Origin: Lates calcarifer
Taxonomy: Eukaryota > Chordata > Actinopteri > Centropomidae
Assembly (NCBI RefSeq): GCF_001640805.2
Contig: NC_066850.1
Coordinates: 11,347,234 to 11,411,233, forward strand
Direction: 5' to 3'
DNA length: 64,000 bases
Within the stretch, counting starts at the first letter, position 1. Each line of letters opens with the position of its first letter. The notes below the pieces were generated by a model. The model was not told the DNA's origin. It made no database searches and saw nothing but the letters and a program-made list of their open reading frames with translations. The translations under genes were made by a program, and so were the position numbers. Shown here piece after piece: positions 36,601-49,700 of the stretch.

Positions 36601-39600
36601 TCCAGATCTGTGTAGGTGCAGAATAAGGGTTTAAAATGCTGAGAAATACTTAAATTGATTTCTAAAGGCCCTCAGTCAGAGCCTTAACAAACCACAGAGG
36701 CAAACTGAACACATTTTAGATAACAGAACTGTAACAATGCAATCTTCAGGCTTATGGAAAGTTTTTGGATTTTTTTTCCCCTAACTCTGTTATCTCAAGA
36801 TAAGTCTGTTTTCTTGTGATAACGAGTTAATTGATCTCTTTATCTCAATGAAACAAGTTTTTGAGATAATGAAATAATCAACCCACTACCAAAACAACAT
36901 TGTTTCATCTTATTTCTAATGTTTATCAGAGATGCCATGCCAGCATGCATCAATATAATGGTGATCTAAAAGGATTAAGTCTAGTGACGCTCATTTTTTA
37001 GTTCTCCATAATCATCCTGTAGTAGAAAATGTGATAAATTATCTCATTACCTCAGGAAATCTGCCTTTTATTTTCTCAAGATAATGGCATTAAAAAAATA
37101 ATTTAAAGTATGGCTGGTCTTCAATTCCATATAACTATGACTGTAGAATAAATAGAGAACATCTATGTGGTCCTTGGCTACTAAGACAATGGGTCTTTCC
37201 CATCTACTGACAGTGATTTAATCTAATTTCCAAAGTGGGCATGACTAACAGACTTACTCTTCTCAGAAGCATGGGTCACATTGTGTACTCACTCACTCAC
37301 TCTTTCCCTTTTGTGGAGCTTAACTTTATCTTAAAAACTGGCAGAATGATTTCAAATTCAATTTGCTTTAGATCTCATTTTGCCTCTATGTTAACTCTGG
37401 GTCTGTTAATGGGAGGTCGACAGCATAATGCACAACTTTCTTAAAGCCACTGGAATCAAATCTGTGGTATTTTACATTAAATATTCAAGAATTAACATGC
37501 CACAGTCAAATTTTAAGCTTGGAAACAATTATCTAGTTACTACTTACAAAGAATTTAAAAACTCAGCTAATCTATTCAATAGGACTGTGTGGGTGTGATC
37601 AGATTTAACTGACATTTCTAGCAACAACTGATTAGTGCACTGAGGCCCACTGACAAGAAAACAAGTTTTTAAAAAAATACAAATAATCCCTTGTATGAAA
37701 TGTGTGAAGTCAACAAAACTATTGTTACTTTAGCAGAATACTGTGTTTTCATGAAGGAAACTACTGCACAGAGCAAGAAGCCCTTTGACCTACAGTTTAC
37801 CATTTTACTGCCTGTGAAGTTGTATGTTTTATTTATTTAAAACAATTCTCCTTTGGGTAAATATAAATATATTTATTTTTATTGCTGTTAATATCATTAG
37901 CATGTGACTCTCAGCATTTCACCACACAGGTGAAAACACAGCAAAACTGTGCTGCTGAAATGAATTGACGGTCGACTGAACGATGCTGCTCGCCGCCCTT
38001 CCTGCAGCCCCCAACTACTGCCGGCACCTGGAACCCACACCGCCAGGGGTGAATAGTAATTAGGTAAGGGGATGAATATGCATGAGCAAGTGGGTGGTTT
38101 TTAAACAGGGAACTTGGAAAAGAGGGCAAGAGGTCTCATGGAGACAACGCTTCGCCCTGGTTGAGCATACGTATTGTTTACATACAGATGCAGATCTTCT
38201 AGCTTCACTTAGGCTGCTCACATGCATTTAGAGTTACACTTAATTTCAAAATTTTGGCTTTAATCCCATCGGTTTTGGCAACAGTTTATGATTATTGAGA
38301 TCTGGGGATGCAGCAAAACTGGTTTTTCCACAGCTTTACTACATGTTCCATTAGAGCAGACCAACCAGATCGCTGTCAACAAATCCTCCATTATCTTATT
38401 TGGAAGTGAAAATGAAAGATGACACACCTAAATATATTTGTCTTTTAAGTGCACAGTAAAACTCCATAACGCAAAAAAAACCTGTTACTACTGTAACAGT
38501 AATAAATAATAATAAGTGGTTTACATAATCTGTTTAACCTGAGGGCTCTCTTAAAACCTGTGATTTCTTGTGTTGTAGGCTGCTATATGCACAAGCACGC
38601 AGTCCTAAAGCTGTGTTTTAAGTAATTGATATGTTGGATAAAACTAAGTGTTTCTTTAATGAGAAATTTGCTTTAGAACACTCTAACAGAGGCATCTGTG
38701 CCTCCAGTTTTTTGTTTGTGGGCGTAGTTTTCTTGTTCCAGCTGATAAAAAGCCAAATACAGATGTAGTAGTTTCACTGCAGCTAAAATAACATTTGATG
38801 GCAGGTAAATATTTCAGTTCTCTAATGCGTTAGTGAGAAATGAGGATTTCCTTTGCAGCAACATTCACAGGGAAATATTCATCTGCTGCATACAGTCCAA
38901 ACCACGGGTATTTGGACAGTTACACATCAGATGTTCTTCAGGCTCTGAGCTCCAGTACATTCAATCTGAAATAAAATAATGGATGTTAACATTAAAGTGC
39001 AAAGTCTCAGCTTTAATTTGAGCAGGTTTACTTCAATATAGAAAGCTGTGTGGGAGATGTAGTCCTTTTAACACATGGTGCCCAAAGTGTAGGGGTTCAA
39101 AAGTTCATATCTTCTGGAGTGATATCTGCTCTTGCTTGCTTGTAGAGTCTCTCTGTCTTTAGTCTGATCGTCAGCAGCTCAATCAGCCTGAGAACAGGTG
39201 ACTGACTCAGCCAGTCAAGTCACACTCCACCCCTTCACCCTGAGAAGCTCTTTGGTTGCTCTGTCCGTATGTTAAAATCTGTGTCCTGTTGAATGATGAA
39301 ATGTCGGTCGATGAGTTTTGCTGCATTTGGCTGAATCTGAGCCTCTGAATTCATCCTGTTGCCTCTGTTGGCAGTAAAATCATCAAAAAATGTAGTGCAT
39401 CAGTGCACCAATGCATCAGCTCTATGGCAGCCATACATGACCAAGCCGAAACAGAACCACCACCATGTTTTACACATGAGGTGATGGCTTTGGATCATGA
39501 ACTGTTTCCTTTTTTTAATGTACACTTTCTTTTTTTTATCATTTTATTGGAGTTTTTTGTGCCTTTTTGCAAACTGCAGCCTTCGTGACTAGACACAGGA

Positions 39601-42600
39601 ACATGTCTATCTACATCCTGGAGAGTGGTATTGGTTTGCCATGACAGAGGGGGTTTTCCTCACCATGCAAATGATTTAATGCTCCACCAGGCTGGGTCGG
39701 GCCATTTTCTAGTTTTCCTGTGTGCACCTGTCCTGAATGTAACCAAAAGTTGATTTTGGCAAACCAACTACCTTTGATATCAGATTTTTACAGCTTAAGT
39801 GTTCTCTCCTTCATTTGCACATGTAGCTCTTTACTCCTCATACTGACAACTCCACCTCAGTCTAAATGGTGACTCTCAATGAACTATGAGCTCATTTTTG
39901 TATAAACACTGAAATGACGAACAGCTGCCCAGGAAACATTTAATGGTCAAGTGTCCAGTTACTTTTGAATTTAACCTCTATCTGTTAAAAAGACTGTATC
40001 TCCAACACACTTTCTTTCTATATTGATGTAAAACTGCTCATCTTTAGGCTGAGACCTGGCACTTTAAGAGCCAGAAGAGCAAAAAACATTTAACTGTTGA
40101 AATCCTCTCAATCGAGACTGATTCTTTTTGTAGTAAGTGTTTTTTATGAGAGAAAAAAAACCTTCACTAAAGGGCAAATGAGACTGAACAGGCCACATTG
40201 CAAACCACAAGTTGCATCTTGTTGTGCTCTGCTCTTTGTATTCTGCAGTAGAATCAAATCAGGCGTGCACAATGCTATTCTGTCTCCAATGTGGTTTTTT
40301 CCTTCTATAATATGAATTACTACGCTGTCAGTATTACTTTCATCACCTACATGTAAACAATAGTGTTTTTCTTTGTGTTGAGATGCTTTGTGTCTCAATA
40401 AGTTCCAGAGTTATTTTTGTGTGTTTTATGTTAAAGCCACTTTGGAAACGGACTCAGTCAGAAGTGGAGTTTGGATTAAAGGTAGGCAGATTAATGTAAA
40501 GACGACAACAGTACTCAAAGAGAAGCATGTCTGTTTTTAGGAGCACTGTAATTTTATCTTTATCGCTTAATTATGATCTCCTGTACACAAAGACACAAAA
40601 CTGTTTTAATGAAAAACTGATTTTTACTGTGGTCGTTTTTATAAGTGGTGAGATTATTCAGTGAGAAGATCAACCATGAAATTATTTTTCCCCTCGTGTG
40701 GTGATTTATTTATTGTAACTTTCCAAACCCATTACCCGTTAACGACTTGATCCCACGCATGTCAAAACAAGTCAGTTTTAGTTCTCACTTAACCCACTCT
40801 TAACCCACATAAGACAGATCTGACGCGAAAAAACTAAACCTAGTGTTGGTATTATAAATAAACTGATATCCAGCATTTTACATAGTGGATGTGAGCATAT
40901 AGGAATTAAACAAAGAGTCCCAGCTGAAGCTCCTGTAATGCTGTTCTGACTTTAGGAAATAGGCAGTAAAACACACTCCTACCACTCTCCATCATGGACC
41001 ATCCATCCCTCCACAACACACTGCAGAAACAGCAGAGCCCGTTCACAAACAGACTCATTCACCTCTACGTGACAGGTGAACACACTCCTGCACCACCACC
41101 TGTACACACTGTCTATATCAGTATTACTGCATATGTAATACACTGCCATTTGACACAGATCTTATTGGACTCAAACCTTTCTCACCATGTTGCTGATCAA
41201 TGCTTATTTTCATGTATATATTGCATATTTTTATTCGATATCTGTCTCTGCAGGTTTGCAATTCTGCAGCTGTGATTCTAACTTTAATTCTATTGTTATC
41301 CTCAGTCAGTTGTAACATGACAGCTTCCCTCATCCATCACACAACATAGTCAATGAGTGAACTTATGAGAACTTATTGTATGAGAAAAGGGGACAAACTA
41401 CTCTCTCCTACACTCACAGTGGTCGTTGATTAAGGCTTCAACAGCAAAATACGTTTTATAGTTTGTCAATAATACAGCCTGTGTGAGAACTGAAACACTT
41501 GTCCTTTATTACTACTTTTGCCAAATATTGTCTGAGCTCTGTATTTGTTGTACAGGTTCTGTCATGTCTAAATATAGACTTAAGGTACGCCTATATCTGC
41601 ATGATAAAAAGCTGTCGCTCTTAACATATAAAAGGGCTAAAAAGGGCTTTTGAAGACGAGAAAGTTAAAACACAAACTAAACGCAGAGCATCACAACCGT
41701 GGCGATGTTTACGAGTGTGGGCGTATCTGAAGAGTGGGGTTTCCCCTCTTATTCTCATCATAGCAGTTCATTAGCATTAATTACTGAAGATAAATCATGT
41801 GCTTTTGATTACCTGGATCCATGGCAACGGGCTGGCAGTAGTTGACAGGAGTCGTCTCCACTGGCTGGGACGGAGCCAACCTGCAGGGAAAAAGGAAATC
41901 AATCCAGTCAAACTAATCAATAAAAATTACCCAGCTGATCTAATCAAACAGGAAACAACAGAGGGAACCAAACGATCGCTCGTTCCGCTGATCAATCTCC
42001 ACAATCTCCACAATAGCTACTACAGTTTGTGTCAGATTTAGGAGCAGGTGAGTTAGAAAGCAGCAGGGGTGAGGGTGGGTGAGTTGGGGGGAGAGGTATT
42101 GATGAAAAGATTCCCCTGAAGGTGAGAAATGGAATTAGAGGTTAGATGAGAGAGCTGACAAAGTGCTGTTGAAGACCACATATTTCTCCTGCTCTGGGAA
42201 CCGCCATTTCCCGCGGCCAGCGGTGTAACATGTCATTTGTCAACAAAATCAATCAGCGCCTGGGGGAAGGCAATTTCTGCTCTAAAAAGCCACTGTTTCA
42301 ATTAATGGCTCCAGAGTGACAGAGAGAGAGAGATAGCGAGAAAAACCTTGAGGGTTTTCTGAAGAAACCATTACCAAGTTTTTTCTTTTTTGGCTCACAG
42401 GTAGAAAGAACAATTTTCACTGTCATGCTTAAGTGAAACAGAACAACGGTTGTGGTTAAGTTACAGTGATATATTGGTTTACAAAGACGAGTGGCCAATA
42501 TTCCAGTTTCATTTTCCATTTAACACTTGAAAAACACATTTCAGGAGCAGGGAAACCCCATTTATCAGTGTAGAGTTTATTTATAAAGACACATTTTTGT

Positions 42601-43743
42601 TTTTTTGTTTTGCAGTAATACCAGTACAAATATTAGTGCATTTAAGCAGCAAAACTTAAAACTTGAAGTAATAATCCACTTGACACGCCAGAAAAAAACA
42701 CTGAAATGCCAAGGAGATTTTTGGGACAACAAATTATTTCTCACATTCTCTGACTATATTTTAGATTTTTTCTGTTCTGGAAATTGTGAAGCTGTGTTGA
42801 GTGAATGGTCGGATGGAAAGATTATAGATAATTTTTCTGTTTTAGTGGCTAATCTTGTGCCAATTGTGCACAGAAAATAATCAGTGTCTGCACTGCGTTG
42901 TCTAAAACAGCTGTAGATCCTTATTTATCTCATAATATAAACAGAAAAAACCCTGAATCATGTTATATTCCAACTTTTTAGACAGTCCAGTGGAAGAATC
43001 CTTCAGTGAGAAAGTACTTTGTCTGGCTGCAGCTGGTGGAGAGGAGGCTGTTTTGAGAAGGGACTGGATTTCAAACTCTCTATTGTGCAATATTTGTAGT
43101 TTCAACTCCAAAATATTTCACCTCCAAAAACCCACTTCTTTCATTCTCCACCTGTGGCAAGTCTTGGTAAATAAGTGTTTGTTTTTCTTACTGTTTCTCT
43201 GGCTGGACCACAGCTATCTTCTTCTGTTTCTGGCCTGTGGAGAAGACAATTAAAAGAGTTTGTTTCAAGCTGTCACTCGCTGGGATATAAATGTATATGT
43301 GTGTGTGTTTGTGTGTGTGTGTGTACGTACAGACAGGTTTGAGTGGAGGGGTCAGAGGGTAAGCGTTGGCCTCGCACCAGCCGACAGGGAAGATGTCCAT
43401 GGACTCGACGTCCACGAGACACTCTGACAGGGGCTTCGCCACACCTGGAGACAAGTAGACAGCAGAGAGAGGGGAGGACAGGTGAGGGTAATGTCACACA
43501 CACAGGTTTTTACCTTCACTCTGAGACACAGCAGGAGTCCTCTGACACTTAATCCTCCTTACACACACACACAAACACCAACAGACACACACACAGACGC
43601 ACACGTCTGTACCTTCCAGTCGGAGCCACAGCAGGCGTCCTCTGACCTGTGTGATCTGAGCCACACACACCTCCACCGGCCGGTGAGGGTTCACCGCCTC
43701 CAGCCACATGTCCTTGGCAAAGCCTCTGTTCTGCCATGTCTGA

Positions 43744-43776
<33 letters not shown>

Positions 43777-46700
43777 CACACAGGAGGAGAGAGAGAGGGA
43801 GAGTTTATTTTACATTCAGGACAGCGATCTAACCTGAGATAACCTGAAGCTGGGCTGAGATTATAAGATATTCAAACTGATTTAACCCTGATTTTCCCCC
43901 TGAGGGCTTTTATACAAGGAGCAATAACAGTGATTTTTGCAGGTTCACTGTGCCAGAGTCTAATAAAATCTGTGTCAGACTGTACAGTGTCAGTTTTGAG
44001 GAAGATTAAGTTTTGTGTGATAAAAGCCCAGTGAATCATAGCGCTGTTTGGTTCAGTTTATTGACACCAGTCTAATATATTTATAAAAGACAACATATAA
44101 GACTTTCTGTCAGTGTTGCAGTGTTTTCAGTCCACTGACATTTATCAAGATAGGGACATTGTAAGAGATATTTAAAAAATAGACACTTTATATGATGAAA
44201 ATAGCAACAAAAATGTAAACAGAGATTTGCCATCATCACATCGTCCATCTGTGCTGCTCTCGTGTTTTAAAAATGCAGCAAGAAACAAGATTGCTGGCTT
44301 TGTTTTTTACTTGACCACCACACAATACACTGGCTGCTGGTGCAACACTGTATTCTGCATCAGTTCATGCATTTTCCGACTGGTTGGTTTGTAAATGTGT
44401 GTCACAGCAGCAGCCACACTGAGAATTTGGTCCCATATTTCAGACACTGTAAGCCAATTTTTCATTTATTCAGAATTCAGGATAAGTGGTCAGTGGACAA
44501 GTCTCTTTAGCCTTGTTCAGACGGCCAGCCCAGATCTGAAATATAACTTGATCAGGACACTGAATCAAATGCTTGAAAAACAAGTCTGTCACAGTTTAAA
44601 ATAGGGCATGTAGTCACCCTGGTCTTACATCAGGAAAGCAGGCGTCAGGAGCAGCTTCGGTCCCGCTCTGCTTCAGGTAGTCTGCCCAGTCGAAGTCCTG
44701 GCCCTCATATCCTCGGGGCCTCTCCAGATTCATGCCGTTCTTCAGGCACCACTGGACTGGCAGGATGCCAGGCGAGTTGGCGTGACACACCACAAACTGT
44801 GGCTTAGCGTCAACAGAGAGATCATCCAGCATGACCTGGAAGTAGATCTCATTGTAGACCTGAAGAGGAAAGAGATAGCAGAGACTTTACCATCATTCTA
44901 ATGCAACATCTTAACCCCCCATCCTCCAGCCGCTGACCTCTGACCCTAACCCAGTCCCTGACCCTAACTCCGCCGGCGACCAGGTACAAAGAGTTTACTC
45001 AACTTATATGCTCCTTCAGTTTCCTTTTAGGGGCACTTGGTAATGCTTGTATGCCACAAATTTAAAGAAATATGCCATGGAGATGCATCATGGGAAATGT
45101 AGGATCCAGGGTTTTTTCAAGCTTGACCCAAACTTTGGACTAAAAGTCAGGATATCTCAGACTTGCTTTGATTTTAACCTTTCATCAACTTGAAGGGCAA
45201 CACTTAATCACTGAAACATGCTCCTCAGTTGTGTATGAAAGCAAAAAGGCAAAAATAAACAGATAACAATAGATATCTGTTTAAACAATACTGAACACCA
45301 AAGTTAAATATTAATGAATTTAAGAAACATATTAACATTAAAACATGTAATAATTTTCTTTAAAAACCAAACACATGGGTGCCCTCATAGCCTCATGGTT
45401 AGGGTGCATACCATGTGGGCCCTAGTGGTCTGAGCAGGCGGACCCTTGTTTGACTCCCAATCCGGCCGGACCTTTACTGCATGTCATTCCCCCACTCTCT
45501 ACCTGTTTCCTGTTTCTCTCTCACTGTACTGTGAATAAAGGCAAAAAGCCCCAAAAAAATACTTAAAAAAACAAACAAACAAACAAACACATTAGTTCAA
45601 CAGGAACCCTGTGTATTTAAACTACTGAATACTGGCACAACAGAGGATTTATGGATCTATTTGTATTATTATGTAACAGCACAGTATAGCTGTTTTATTA
45701 GTCAAAAGTAAATTTTGCAGTCGTAATTTACAGTAGGAAACAAGTGTTAAGAAAAGTGAACAAGATAATGAGATGATAAGCCGACGTGAGGATTATTGGA
45801 ACATAGAAATAAAATACCCAGGAAACTCCACTCACTGGAAAATCCACCTCTCAGTCACTGGTCAAAAACCAGGCTACCTGGATGAGCCTGAAGAGCAAGG
45901 CCACCTTCTTGGAAAAAATCTGATGCTGCATTAATAAAGGCAGCTGAGGAATGTTGGGAGGAGGAGTCTGGTCTGTACATATTTTTATTTTTCCATTGTT
46001 TTCTTACGTTCTCAGGCTGACTCACCTTGGTGACAGAAACGGGGCAGATCTTGAGCTGTTCCCACGGAGAAACCATCTCCAGTTTCATCCCCATCTTGAA
46101 GGAGTGCTTGGGTAGGTCTACGTGGTCCTGACACAGTAAAGTCAAGACTTTTAAGACAAATGTGCTCCACTTCTGATAACGCTCACACACGCATGCAAGA
46201 CAATGTAGGTCATGCAAAAACCCTGCTGGGTGGGCAGGTAATGAATGAAGCGCTCAGTGACACAAAGCGTTATCCCCAGTTTGGTGGTTAAAGGTGGATG
46301 AAGTGTTATATCAATCTGCTGGTGATCCTGGGGCCAAACTTAATCTGTGTGGTTTAGATTTGTGCGTATCGTGCTGTGATGTATTTTTCGTGCACAGTTT
46401 GAGTTTCATGAGTCGCTCCATGTCCCAATTACCTGATTCTTCCTCTGTTCATTCTAAACCAACTGGAAACTTAAACACAACACCTCCTGCATGACAGAGG
46501 TTTTTGTTTTGTTTCAGGCCTACTGTACCTGACAGTAAATGCACACAACTGTGAAGGAAATACAAAAACAAGGGAAGCAGTTTTTTTAAATGAAACTGAA
46601 GTGTGTTAGTGATTTTTTTTAAATCCTCTGGTCTATTTATCCTTTGAGTCCAGCTATTTTTTGTTGTAGGTTTGTCATTTGTTCTTGTTCTTATGAAGCT

Positions 46701-49700
46701 TTCTCTTTCACTGTGTTATTCATTCATCTCTTACACATGTTAGATTTGTGCACAGTTTAAAGTTCGGGAGTGTTTGCTTTAATGCAGTGTAGGTCTCCCT
46801 GCTCATGCATAAGACAGCAGAGTTTTCATGTGAGAACAAAATCGTGATTGAAAAGAGTTCTAATCGTGCAGCCCTACTTGCAATAGAGAAAAAAAGCATT
46901 TACTTACATTAAATCAGTTTATTAGAATTTATATCAATGTAATTATAATTCATACACTAACACTTTATTTTACAAGCACATGTGAAGAATTTCTGAACTT
47001 TCATTTCCTTGGAAGTTTCCTTAAAAGAATAATTAATTAATTCCACTTTACTGTACTTTACTGGTAACCATTTATTATCCACGTTTGACATCATAAATCA
47101 AACCACAGACAACAGAGGTAATGGTAACACAACAGGTTATCACACCCAGGTAGTCCTGCAGGCTGGCTGTGTGCCAGCACTGCACACACTCAGTCACACT
47201 GTGTGAAGGGCAGAACAGTGTGAACCTTTACTCACCTTGAACACCTCGAGCGGCAGCGGACTCTTCTGTCCATCGAGTCGAGCGTCCTCCAGAGCCTGCT
47301 GCCAGTCAGGGGCGTTCTTCAGAGACCTGAGCTCTGAGGATTAAAGAGACGATATGAGAAGTTATGGTTGATGAGTCAAATGGTCTAAATATCAGTCTTT
47401 TTCTTAAATCAGATATTCTGTGTTATTAACAGCTGATATCATGAGAATTCTCCTTTTGATACTCAACAGCTTCTGAAAGACTCTTTAAAATCTTCATTAT
47501 TGTTTTGGACCATATCCATTTTCTCTTTTCAGTCGCTATCAGAAAAAAGTGATGAGAAGGTCTGGCCAGGTCGGGGCTGGTTAGCATGCTAACTTCAGTG
47601 AATAAAGAAATGAAGTTTGATGCTGAACTGGTGAGTAAATGGTTATAAATGCTAACGATGGCTGAGTAGCGTTAGCAAAAACTTAAAAATAGCTCCTTTA
47701 ATGTTAGAATATAAACTGTATAATATACATTGTATATATTCAGCATCTGCTTCAAAACATTCAAAGTCAAGATGCCAGGTTTTTTATAGCTGCACCTGAT
47801 ATCGTTTAATTCTTGTTTTGTGTATCATTTCTTGAGTCTTCCCGAAATTTAGATATTTTTGGAAATTTTGGGAAACATGAGAGCAAGAGCTTTTATTCTG
47901 AAGGAGAAACCTCTTGTTTAAATTTTATTCCCAATTTTTAAAGCACAAATTTTGATAAATTTACATTACAGCTGAAACAATTAGTCAATTTGTCCATTAG
48001 TGAATGTACATCAAAGGAAAACAATTCTGCCAACCAATTCATCAGTTCAAGATATTTCTTAAGCAAAAATCCATATGAATATTTGCCAGTGTTTTCAACA
48101 ATCCATGATAGTAATTAAATATATTTGGATTTTAATTAATCAAGCAAAACAAAGAATCTGAAAAGGGCATCTTGGGCTCTTGGAAATTGTATTGGCAATT
48201 TTCTCACTTTAAAAAAAAAAAACCAAACTATTAAGAAAATAATAAGAATAATTGATGATGAAAATAAACATAGCTGCAGCCCTTACTTAAAGTTGGGGTT
48301 GGATTCAGTGCAGTAATATTGGCCCCACAGCAGTTGGATACAACTAACATGACATAATGTTTGAAGTCTGTGCCAGTGTAAAGAATAACTGGGCCAAACA
48401 AGTGATAAATGACTCATTAACTCTCTCTTATACACTATAATTAAATCCTGAGAAAAGTAGTTTCAGGCTGATGGTAAATGAAAAGGTGTGAGCAGATTAG
48501 ATGATCACCTATGGGTGGTTCTAAGGTGAGATGGTTCTCCAGGGCCCAGCCAAGAGGCCGGAGTCTGACGTCCAGATAGAACAACCAGGTGTCCTGAGCC
48601 TGGTGGTCTTCAGAGAGACCTGCATAGCGCAGGCATAGTCTCCCTCCAACGTTTTGGATGACTCTAACAGGCCAGTACAGGAAAGGATCCGAGACGTCCT
48701 GAAGCTCCAAGACCGAGCCCTCAACGATCAGATCTACTGTGTTCTTACCTCTCAGAGGCTGAAGGAGACACAGGGAGAGAGTTTTCAGTTAGACAGACAC
48801 ACAGCTGCTTCAAAGTCAGAGGTCTTCTCAGAGGTATATTGGTTTAGTTAAACCTCAGCAGGCAAAGCTTGTGAAACACAGATCTGTGACAACGTGAGCA
48901 GTGAAAAAGGGCGAGAGGTAACAATAGAGGAAGTTGTTTTACAGCCTTGTTCTTGTTCAACTCACCCCAAACAGTATTATCTGACACTACATGTATCCAG
49001 GTTTGACAGTTAATTAGCCTGCACAGCTGCACTTCATGAGCTGAAAAACAGACTTTACTATTTTTGTTTTTTGGGGGGGCTAAGTGAAACAGAAAAGTCA
49101 AAAGAAGCCAAACTGCACCTTTTTAAAGGGCCTTTCTCTCTAGTGTGTGGTTTCTTTTTGTGTAATTTCAAAGTTCAAAGCAATCACTTGATATTCTGGG
49201 AAATACAACATTATGTACAGGATTCCTACAGAGACAGACCTTTTTATTTAAGCGTAAGATCCTTTTTGTTTAACCAGACACATCACTATATATCACTACC
49301 AGACTCCATTGACAAAAAAAGTAATTTTACTCAGCAGAACATGAGAGTTGCTGCAATACTGTTGCCTTGATCTGCTAGTTTACTTGTGTTATTGTGTGAC
49401 TTTCCGTGGTGGAAGAAGTATTCAGATCCTTTACATAAGTAAAACTACCACACAACAACATACACAAACCAACAGATCAAGGCGACAGTGTTCCAGCAGC
49501 TCCCATGTTCTGCTCAGTAAAATTACTATGTTTGTCAGTGGAGTCTGGTAGTGATACATTGTGATGTTTTTGGTTTTCAATTGATTCAGAATTGTAGAAA
49601 ATATGAATCCTTCATAATTGATGTCCTTTCTTCCCCTAGGAGATATATTCTTATTGTGAACACACACTCACCCCCTCCAGCAGGTTGGCAGGTGCTGTCC

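Larger units (their letters stand above)
43740..44628 (-). other. sfmbt2 intron
   Basis: Non-coding. It contains the (AC)n tract and an internally deleted MITE at 44510-44598. Confidence 0.8.

Noticed and set aside
43482..43832. Plus-strand 116-codon frame rich in His/Thr
   Set aside because: Translation of CA microsatellites plus the antisense of an sfmbt2 exon.
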